The position numbers and the translations under genes were made by a program. DNA of 19,446 nt from DAOTVS01 sp034436375 (lineage in GTDB: Bacteria; Chloroflexota; Anaerolineae; SpSt-313): contig DAOTVS010000169.1 of assembly GCA_034436375.1 (NCBI GenBank), forward strand, positions 1 through 19,446, given 5' to 3'. The notes beneath the pieces are model-generated. The model did no database searches. It had not been told where the DNA came from and was given only the letters and a program-made list of their open reading frames with translations. Shown here in pieces: positions 13,908 to 19,446 of the stretch. How positions within the stretch are numbered: the stretch's first letter is position 1; every line of letters starts with the position of its first letter.

Positions 13908-16280
13908 TCAAACCAGTCCGAAGCGGGCGAAGATCTGGATCTTGATCGGATCCATCAGCAGCAGAAACACAACACTGATCCCAAGGATGATAAGCACCGC
14001 GGACAGGCTGACCGCAGCCATCAAGATTCCCTGAGTGGCCAGGATCGTGACGATGGTCAAGTCTAGGCTCGTTGCGGCTGCCAACCACACGCTTGGCCGG
14101 CGGGTCCAGAAATGCCGCCGTTGCCGTATGAGGTAGACGGTCGCTTGCCCACTAAAGACCAACATAACGAATACCAGGGTCTGTGTTTGGGGCAGCGTCA
14201 GGTGAAATACCGTCTGGGCCAGGTACAGCGCTAGAAAGGACTCGACCAACACGATCAGCCCCAATGGCACGGCGGCCGCAACGAGTGAGGCGATGCGCCA
14301 GCGATCCGGCTGGCTGGAATAGCTCACATTATCCGTGGCCAGCGACATGGTCACAAAGTCGTTGGCGAAGAGTAGTAGCACGATCAGGAAGGGCGTTGTC
14401 AAAAAAGTACGGGTGAGGAGGAAGCCGAGGCTCAGGAACAGCGCCACCTGGATGGTCTTGATGATTTTGTTCAGGGTATAGGTCAGCATGCGTTGGAAAA
14501 TGCGCCGGCTCTCTTTCACAGCGGCCACAATATCCAGCAGGCCCGGGTCTACGAGCACGATGCTGGCAGCCGCTTTCGCGACGTCGGTGGCGCCCGAAAC
14601 GGCGATGCCCACTTCGGCCTGTTTCAGAGCAGGCGCATCGTTGACGCCGTCACCGGTCATGCCGACGGTATGATCTGCGCCCTGCAACGAGCGCACCAGA
14701 TCGTACTTATCCTGGGGAAAGACCCCGGCAAAGATATCGCACTGGGCTGCCCCTTGCCATCCCTGGCCGCGCATGCGCTCCCGGCTGCAGGTTTCCTCAC
14801 CCATGCCGACCTCTCTCGCGATCGCGCGGGCGGTGGGTGCGGTATCACCGGTAACCATGATCAGGCGGATACCCAGGGAGCGCAGTTCGGTAATCAGTTG
14901 GGCCGAGTCCGGCCTTGGGCGGTCCAGCAAGCCGATCAGCCCCACGAACTGCAGATGATCGACCGGCCCGCCAGCCACAGCCAAGACGCGGTAGCCCTGC
15001 TCTGCCAGCGCGTTGACGTCAGCCGCCAGGTCGCTGGGCGAGCTCTCTGAGAGCTGGGCGATGACCTTGGGCGCCCCCTTGATTATACGCCATCGCTCGC
15101 CGTCTCGTTCGATCATCGCTTCCGTACGCTTGGTCGAAGGATCGAAGGGGGTGAAGGAGAGCCGGCGATACCGTGGGCGAGCTGCGCGAGCTTCCTGAAC
15201 CTGGAGGATTGCCAGGTCGATAGGATCCTGGCCAGCCGCATCTGAGGCAATAGCCCCGAACTCGAGCAACTGATCATCCGTATACGGGGGCAAGGCCCGC
15301 AATGAGCCCACTGTGAGCCGGTTTGGCGTGATCGTCCCCGTCTTGTCGAGGCACAGCACGTCCATCGACGCCGCCTCCTCGATAGCCGGGAGATGGGTTA
15401 CCAGCACGCCGGTCCTGCTCATCTCCAGGGAGCCCAGGGCTTCCGCTACCGAAAAGGTAGCGGGCAGGGCCACGGGCACGGAGGCGATCAGCAGAATCAG
15501 GGCGAATGGAATCACGTCGGCGAGGGGCGCCCCGATCACGATGGCATAGGCGAGGATCACGATGCCCAAGAGGACATCGATGGCAATCAAATAGCGCACA
15601 ATACTAAAGACGATGCTCTGCAGGTGACTGGCTGCCCTGGCTTCCTGAACCAACTGCGTCGTGCGGCCGAAATAGGTGCGGGCCCCGGTCGCACTCACCT
15701 CGCCGGTAGCTTCGCCGCGCTGCACGGTCGAAGCAGAGTAAATCGTCGCCTGCGCCGCCGCCTCTCTCGGCGCCGACTCGCCCGTCAGCGCCGACTGGTC
15801 CACCTGCACACTGCCGTCAAGCAGCCGCAGGTCGGCCGGCACGATATCTCCTGCCCGCACATGCACAATATCGCCGGGGACTAACACGGAAGCGGGAAGC
15901 ACCTGCCATTGCCCCCCGCGCAGCACGCGGGCGTTGACGGGTAGCCTCTGGCGCAGCAGAGCGAGCGCATTCTGGGCGCGGCCTTGCTGCAGAAAGCTCA
16001 CCAGAGCGTTGAAGGCCAGGAGGAAGGAGATGATGATCGCGTCGGCATACTTGCCCAGCACCAGGGTCAGAACGATTGCCGCTTCGAGCATCCAGGGCAC
16101 CGGGGCCCAGAACTCGTGGGCGAGAGCGAGCAACCTGTTGGGGCGCCGTTCCGGCACCTCATTCGGGCCGTACTGTGCCAGGCGCCTCGCCGCTTCCTCA
16201 GGGCTCAGGCCCTCGGCGGGTCCCTCCGGCTGCGCCTTGCCGGTCTGTTGCCCCGGGTGCTGTTGAGGCTCAGTGTTCAT
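13908..16280 (-). CDS. P-type ATPase, plasma-membrane proton-efflux type (P3A)
   Basis: A 790-residue ion pump resembling bacterial plasma-membrane H+-ATPases. Seen in order: an N-terminal segment LSPEEAARRLAQYGPNEVPE (25-44), the actuator TGES (166-169), the M4 motif SVPVALPATF (267-276), the phosphorylation site DKTGT (Asp312), the nucleotide site KGAP (401-404), TGDT (477-480), GDGVNDAPALKQAEVGIAVS (543-562) and, in M6, LLLFANDFVTMSLATDNV with Asp641, where fungal and plant proton pumps keep an acidic residue. Ten membrane helices and the length fit type P3A; no heavy-metal-binding N-domain or CPC motif is present. The ATG at 16280 has GAGGAG about 12 bases upstream. An in-frame ATG at 16400 gives a low-quality extension. 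Proton is the best guess for the ion; Mg2+ or Ca2+ types are less likely. Confidence 0.92.
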   Translation of the reverse strand: MNTEPQQHPGQQTGKAQPEGPAEGLSPEEAARRLAQYGPNEVPERRPNRLLALAHEFWAPVPWMLEAAIVLTLVLGKYADAIIISFLLAFNALVSFLQQGRAQNALALLRQRLPVNARVLRGGQWQVLPASVLVPGDIVHVRAGDIVPADLRLLDGSVQVDQSALTGESAPREAAAQATIYSASTVQRGEATGEVSATGARTYFGRTTQLVQEARAASHLQSIVFSIVRYLIAIDVLLGIVILAYAIVIGAPLADVIPFALILLIASVPVALPATFSVAEALGSLEMSRTGVLVTHLPAIEEAASMDVLCLDKTGTITPNRLTVGSLRALPPYTDDQLLEFGAIASDAAGQDPIDLAILQVQEARAARPRYRRLSFTPFDPSTKRTEAMIERDGERWRIIKGAPKVIAQLSESSPSDLAADVNALAEQGYRVLAVAGGPVDHLQFVGLIGLLDRPRPDSAQLITELRSLGIRLIMVTGDTAPTARAIAREVGMGEETCSRERMRGQGWQGAAQCDIFAGVFPQDKYDLVRSLQGADHTVGMTGDGVNDAPALKQAEVGIAVSGATDVAKAAASIVLVDPGLLDIVAAVKESRRIFQRMLTYTLNKIIKTIQVALFLSLGFLLTRTFLTTPFLIVLLLFANDFVTMSLATDNVSYSSQPDRWRIASLVAAAVPLGLIVLVESFLALYLAQTVFHLTLPQTQTLVFVMLVFSGQATVYLIRQRRHFWTRRPSVWLAAATSLDLTIVTILATQGILMAAVSLSAVLIILGISVVFLLLMDPIKIQIFARFGLV

Positions 16281-16435
16281 GCGGCTCGGCTTCTCCTCGA
16301 CGCTCCGCGCGACCCTGCCTTTTAAAGGCTCAGAGTAAGGGGAGCAAAGCGCGTGCCACTGCTGCGTGTCGGTAAGACTCTGGTGCCTGGCCTCTCGCAT
16401 CGGGGCCTGCTTGTGCGGCTTGCCTGGCAGTTGAC

Positions 16436-17191
16436 CTAGGGGTGAATGTGGATCAGATTGCAGGCGTGGAGCAGGTTGTGATCCTGCAGGAGGTCGGCGG
16501 GTGCGCCCTGGGCGGCCACGCGGTGATCCTCGCCAAAGACGCAGACGCGGCTGGCGATGGTCTGCACAATCGATAGGTCGTGGGTGGCGATGACCATGGT
16601 CTTGCCCTCCTGACGTTGCTGCTGGATGAACTCGACCAGCCAGCCCCGGCTGCGCGGGTCCAGCCCGTTGGTCGGCTCATCTAACAGCCACACCTCGGGC
16701 TGCAGGCTCAGTACGGAAGCGAGGGCGACCCGCTTTTTCTCGCCGCCCGAAAGCCGGTGTGGGGCGCGCTCGCGCAGTCCCTCGATGCGCAGCGCCTGCA
16801 GGGCCCATTCCACACGCTGCTCGACCTCACTGGGGCTGAGCCCAAGCTGCAAGGGGGCAAAGGCCACCTCGTCGAGCACCGAGGGTGAGAAAAGCTGTAC
16901 GTCGGGGTCCTGAAAGACCAGCCCTACGCGGCGGCGGAAGCCAAAAGTGAACGCCTGGTTGCGGAAAGCGCGCTCGGTCAGCTCCTGACCGAAAGCGCGC
17001 ACGGTACCCTGGGTGGCAAAGTACAGCCCATCCAGCAGCTTGAGCAGCGTACTCTTGCCCGAGCCGTTGGCCCCCAGGATCGCCAGGCACTCGCCGGGCT
17101 GCACCTGCAGCCACACATCGGTGAGAGCGGGCGCCTCATCCTCATAGCTAAAGTGCACCCCTGCCACGTCAAAGATCGGTTCGTTGACCAA
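16436..17191 (-). CDS. cbiO: Cobalt/nickel ECF-type ABC transporter ATPase CbiO
   Basis: This 251-residue ATPase powers the CbiMQO uptake system. All ABC motifs are present: Walker A GANGSGKS (40-47), the Q-loop LVFQDPDVQLFSP (Gln94) with the residues typical of ECF ATPases, signature LSGGEKKR (148-155), Walker B VWLLDEP (167-173) with catalytic Glu172, and the switch His204 in ATHDLS. The start is best taken as TTG at 17191, in GGAGGAATCTTG: family similarity begins at EPIFDVAGVHFSY. The ATG at 17202 is in the wrong frame. A longer in-frame extension upstream to 17800 is only shadow reading inside cbiQ. The ribosome binding site overlaps the cbiQ stop, so it is the last gene of the operon. 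Confidence 0.92.
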   Translation of the reverse strand: MVNEPIFDVAGVHFSYEDEAPALTDVWLQVQPGECLAILGANGSGKSTLLKLLDGLYFATQGTVRAFGQELTERAFRNQAFTFGFRRRVGLVFQDPDVQLFSPSVLDEVAFAPLQLGLSPSEVEQRVEWALQALRIEGLRERAPHRLSGGEKKRVALASVLSLQPEVWLLDEPTNGLDPRSRGWLVEFIQQQRQEGKTMVIATHDLSIVQTIASRVCVFGEDHRVAAQGAPADLLQDHNLLHACNLIHIHP

Positions 17192-17202
17192 GATTCCTCC
17201 AT

Positions 17203-18012
17203 TTAACAGGCCAGGAAGACGATGGCGCCCACAAGCAGCGCTACAGCTGCCGCCCACGAATAGTCTCGCCACGTTATTCTGCCCGGTCGGAGCGTGTGCG
17301 CATAGCCACGAAAGCCGCGCGACTGCATGGCCAGGTAGACCTCGCCGCTCGTGTGCAGCGATTTGGCGAGCAGGGTGCCGGCGATGGCGCCCTGGATGCT
17401 TCGCTCCTGGGCCGTGCTCAGGCGCCCTACCACTCGGCTCCTGCGCGACAGGAACATGTCGTTGGTGATGCGCAAGAGCACAAAGATGTAACGATAGGTC
17501 ATGCCCAGCATCAGTACCAGCGTATCGGGCACGCGCAAAACGGTCAGCGCCCGCAGCAACGCTGCCCAGGGCGTCGTCAGGATCAGGAGCAGGCCCAATG
17601 AGATCGACGTGCCGACCCGCAACAGCAGGAAGAGCACGGTCGTGGCGCCCGTGCGCGTCACGATCAGCCCCAGGGGCAGGCGCGCCAGAGGTGGGCCAGG
17701 CGTCAGGAACAGGGCCGGCAGCGCCACGAGCCCGGTAAAGAACGGCAGCGCCAGCCAGACCCGCCGGATGAAAAACCCGGCCGGCACGGCCGAGGCCCAA
17801 GCCAGGAGCAGGGTCAAGAGGTACAGGCCGGCGATCATGGCTGGGTGGCGCGACAGATTGGCGGCGATGATCAGCGCGAGGAATGACACGACCTTGACGC
17901 GCGGGTCGAGCGACTGCAGCAGCCCGTTGCGCCGGCTCATTTCCTCAGCAAAGAGCGATTGCTCCAGCCGCTCACTGACTTCGCGCAGCGATCTTTCGAG
18001 AGCGCCGCTCAT
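17203..18012 (-). CDS. cbiQ: Energy-coupling transmembrane protein CbiQ (EcfT)
   Basis: A 269-residue membrane protein that couples the ATPase to the substrate-binding subunit in cobalt/nickel uptake. The start resembles the family: LQSLDPRVKVVSFLALIIAA (32-51). Several helices follow, then the cytoplasmic coupling region LMLGMTYRYIFVLL and the conserved AMQSRGFRG motif (228-236), which docks on the ATPase. A final helix closes the protein. The ATG at 18012 overlaps the cbiM stop (ATGA), so translation is coupled. Confidence 0.92.
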   Translation of the reverse strand: MSGALERSLREVSERLEQSLFAEEMSRRNGLLQSLDPRVKVVSFLALIIAANLSRHPAMIAGLYLLTLLLAWASAVPAGFFIRRVWLALPFFTGLVALPALFLTPGPPLARLPLGLIVTRTGATTVLFLLLRVGTSISLGLLLILTTPWAALLRALTVLRVPDTLVLMLGMTYRYIFVLLRITNDMFLSRRSRVVGRLSTAQERSIQGAIAGTLLAKSLHTSGEVYLAMQSRGFRGYAHTLRPGRITWRDYSWAAAVALLVGAIVFLAC

Positions 18013-19121
18013 TGGTCACCCTGCATACGACGCCGGCTGGTCAGGAGCGCCGTGAACAGCCAGACGAGGAGCACGGTAACCAGAATGCCGATGGCTGCCG
18101 AAAGGATATAGCCCAGGCTCGCATTTCCCAGCGCCGGCAGGTCATAATCCGGCAGGGGCGCGCCCCAGAGGGCGCTCAGATGCGCCAATCCCTTGGGGAT
18201 AAAGCCCAGCCCCAGGCCCGTGAGCTCGCTGGCGCTCCATTCCCCCCAGGCGGTGCCTGGTGCAAGCAAGCCCAGCGGCGTGGCGACCACCAGCACGCCC
18301 AGGGCGACCCAGAGCCAACGCAACTTGAGCTTGCCTGCCTCGCCGGTCAGTGCCGGCGCCTGGGTGGCTTGCAGTATCTGCGGGTTGGTGCGCTGCAGAT
18401 ATGCGATCACGAGCACGGTCAGGATGGCCTCTACAACCGAGGCGACCAGCATATGGGGAATGACCATCGCCGGTATGGAGATAGAGAGCGGGTACGGCGC
18501 GTACAGCGGGGTGCCGTCGGCGGCCCTGAACAGCGCGGGCTGGATGCCGAACTCGATGCCGGCGAAGAACGCGCCCAGCGTCAGCCCTACATAGCCGCCC
18601 AGTGCGGCGCCCACAAGCCGGCGGCTCGAGCGCACGTCGCTGTTCCTGGCCAATGCCTGATAAATGGCGTAACTGACATAAGGGATAACCACCGCCATAT
18701 TGAAGCAGTTTGCGCCGATGGCCAGGATGCCGCCATCGCCGAACAGGACGGCCTGGATGACCAGGGCCATGGAAATGGCGATGGTCGCGATTTCTGGGCC
18801 CAGCACAATGGCGGCCAGCGCTGCGCCGACCGCATGGCCAGTGGTGCCACCGGGCAGGGGCACATTGAACATCATGACGACAAAGGAAAAGGCGGCCATC
18901 AGCGCGATCAGGGGCACACTGCGTGCACTCATCGTCTCGCGTATCTTGCGGATGCCGATAATCCAGAAGGGCAGCACCAGGGCGAGCATGACAGCACAGG
19001 TCACCGGGCTGAGATAGCCATCGGGGATGTGCATACCGGTGCTGAACAGCACAACGGCGGCGGCCAGATAGTACACCTGGAACCAGCGCGGCATACGCTT
19101 GAGGAAGGAGATGGCGTCCAC
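18009..19121 (-). CDS. cbiM: Cobalt/nickel substrate-binding membrane protein CbiM, fused to a CbiN/PDGLE-like tail
   Basis: The 370-residue S component of a Co2+/Ni2+ ECF transporter. The metal site is MHIPDGYLSP (Met30-His31) with His96 in TTGHAVGAAL; the distance of 65 between the histidines equals that known from NikM. Because the site needs a free N-terminus at the methionine, residues 1-29, a basic start and one hydrophobic helix, should be a cleaved signal peptide, as in Salmonella CbiM. The C-terminal third (after about 260) has two helices around WSASELTGLGLG and APLPDYDLP, the CbiN/PDGLE-type module fused in one chain. GTG at 19121 is the start, behind AAAGGAGCCC. It is the first gene of cbiMQO. 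Cobalt or nickel cannot be decided. Confidence 0.92.
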   Translation of the reverse strand: MDAISFLKRMPRWFQVYYLAAAVVLFSTGMHIPDGYLSPVTCAVMLALVLPFWIIGIRKIRETMSARSVPLIALMAAFSFVVMMFNVPLPGGTTGHAVGAALAAIVLGPEIATIAISMALVIQAVLFGDGGILAIGANCFNMAVVIPYVSYAIYQALARNSDVRSSRRLVGAALGGYVGLTLGAFFAGIEFGIQPALFRAADGTPLYAPYPLSISIPAMVIPHMLVASVVEAILTVLVIAYLQRTNPQILQATQAPALTGEAGKLKLRWLWVALGVLVVATPLGLLAPGTAWGEWSASELTGLGLGFIPKGLAHLSALWGAPLPDYDLPALGNASLGYILSAAIGILVTVLLVWLFTALLTSRRRMQGDQ

Positions 19122-19214
19122 CTTGGGCTCCTTTCAGTTGCTGGGATTCACGGTGAGAGGTTCTCGGCGGATCCTCGCACAGAGCGACGACCCATGCTTC
19201 TGTGGCCTGCGCCT

Positions 19215-19265
19215 GTTGCAATTGGTTGCAATTACCATTATACGCAACTGGCAGAAGTGCGCAAA
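19215..19265 (-). promoter_or_regulatory. cbiMQO promoter with tandem GTTGCAATT repeats
   Basis: On the minus strand, TATAAT (19242-19237) is the -10; the -35 is weak (TTTGCG with 17 bases or TTGCGC with 16). Transcription would start near 19230. Two direct copies of GTTGCAATT (19215-19223 and 19225-19233, plus strand) lie one helical turn apart across the start site, where a repressor would bind. The leader to the GTG at 19121 is about 110 bases. No cobalamin or NiCo riboswitch pattern was recognised in it. Confidence 0.55.
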
Positions 19266-19281
19266 CGCAGCCTTGTTCCTC

Positions 19282-19310
19282 TTGACAGGCTCTTCATAAT
19301 GGTGTACAAT
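19282..19310 (+). promoter_or_regulatory. Near-consensus promoter pointing out of the window
   Basis: TTGACA (19282-19287), a 17-base spacer and TACAAT (19305-19310) give one of the best promoter matches in the window. It diverges from cbiM and must serve a gene beyond 19446. Its -10 element merges with the first operator-like palindrome. Confidence 0.75.
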
Positions 19311-19338
19311 TAGGTAACCCTAATTTAGGTCATCCTAA
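19308..19338 (+). promoter_or_regulatory. Two tandem DtxR/IdeR-like operators
   Basis: AATTAGG-TAAC-CCTAATT (19308-19325) is a perfect inverted repeat, followed by TTAGG-TCAT-CCTAA (19325-19338). Both share TTAGG-N4-CCTAA, the core of the known DtxR/IdeR consensus that begins TTAGGTTAGCCTAA. They cover the -10 and start site of the outward promoter, so binding of a metal-loaded regulator should block it. The downstream gene is thus probably part of iron or manganese homeostasis (inference). Confidence 0.7.
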
Positions 19339-19446
19339 CACTACAGCCGTACTTACCCATCGGGGCGCGGATCCCATCCGGGCATCGCGCTTCGCACGCG
19401 ACCGGAGTGGAGCCATTCGGGGGATTGGGCGGGTTTCCTGCAGCCG
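19339..19446 (+). other. Leader region without a gene, ending in the terminal repeat
   Basis: No start codon with a ribosome binding site was seen in these 108 bases downstream of the metal-responsive promoter. The last 28 bases (19419-19446) match, in inverted orientation, bases 34-61 with two mismatches, so the left arm of another such hairpin probably begins here. The remainder holds short GC-rich complementarities only. Confidence 0.55.

Noticed and set aside
17192..17800. In-frame N-terminal extension of cbiO
   Set aside because: It overlaps nearly all of cbiQ in another frame; ABC-family similarity begins only after the TTG at 17191.
19122..19230. Cobalamin or NiCo riboswitch in the cbiM leader
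   Set aside because: The leader is only about 110 bases and I could not place the conserved blocks of either riboswitch class; a covariance-model search would be decisive.
18012..19313. 433-codon plus-strand open frame opposite cbiM
   Set aside because: It is antisense to a clearly identified membrane-protein gene, is full of His, Gln and Gly as expected of a mirror frame in GC-rich DNA, and has no motif or ribosome binding site.
19312..19323. Telomere-like CCCTAA/TTAGG pattern
   Set aside because: It occurs only as two short palindromes at a promoter; the DtxR-like operator explanation fits and there is no tandem array.

Overview
The window reads as one stretch of a GC-rich bacterial chromosome, most likely from the phylum Chloroflexota. 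This rests on the gene families and style: a lipoprotein with a long Thr/Pro linker, a Gly/Asn-rich YkcB-type glycosyltransferase, a CapA-like lipoprotein with an extra N-terminal domain, and frequent GTG/TTG starts. No rRNA, tRNA or taxonomic marker is present, so the phylum is an inference. There are 16 well-supported genes, one broken gene, several good sigma70-type promoters, and a set of long, nearly perfect hairpins between genes. No CRISPR array, transposase or phage gene was seen.

Left part (1-2345). A minus-strand pair encodes a histone-deacetylase/acetylpolyamine-amidohydrolase-family enzyme followed 14 bases later by an alpha/beta hydrolase. It is driven by a promoter at 2205-2233. 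Diverging from it is a three-gene plus-strand operon (2346-6166): a GtrA-family membrane protein, a polyprenyl-phosphate glycosyltransferase with two C-terminal membrane helices, and a large GT39/PMT-like membrane glycosyltransferase. Together they look like a lipid-carrier-dependent surface glycosylation module. A 25-bp perfect hairpin sits between its second and third genes.

Middle (6166-9361). A terminator is followed by an MNT/HEPN toxin-antitoxin-type pair with its own promoter. The nucleotidyltransferase is intact, but the HEPN partner is frameshifted. Then come a cupin (minus), an HdeD-like membrane protein (plus), and an unrecognised helical protein built from 51-residue repeats (minus), separated by hairpin terminators.

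Right part (9362-19446), all genes on the minus strand: a CapA-like lipoprotein, an UPF0104 flippase-like membrane protein, an MFS transporter, a plasma-membrane proton-efflux-type P-ATPase, and a cobalt/nickel ECF-type uptake operon cbiM(N)-cbiQ-cbiO. Upstream of cbiM is a divergent regulatory region. The plus-strand promoter there overlaps two DtxR/IdeR-like operators and must serve a gene beyond the window. Both window ends fall in the same inverted repeat (26 of 28 bases match), suggesting a dispersed palindromic repeat or contig breaks at such repeats.

No clearly new multi-gene system is evident. The best leads are the repeat-built helical protein, the broken HEPN toxin, the metal-regulated divergent promoter at the right edge, the hairpin inside the glycosylation operon, and a tiny open frame behind a near-perfect Shine-Dalgarno sequence.
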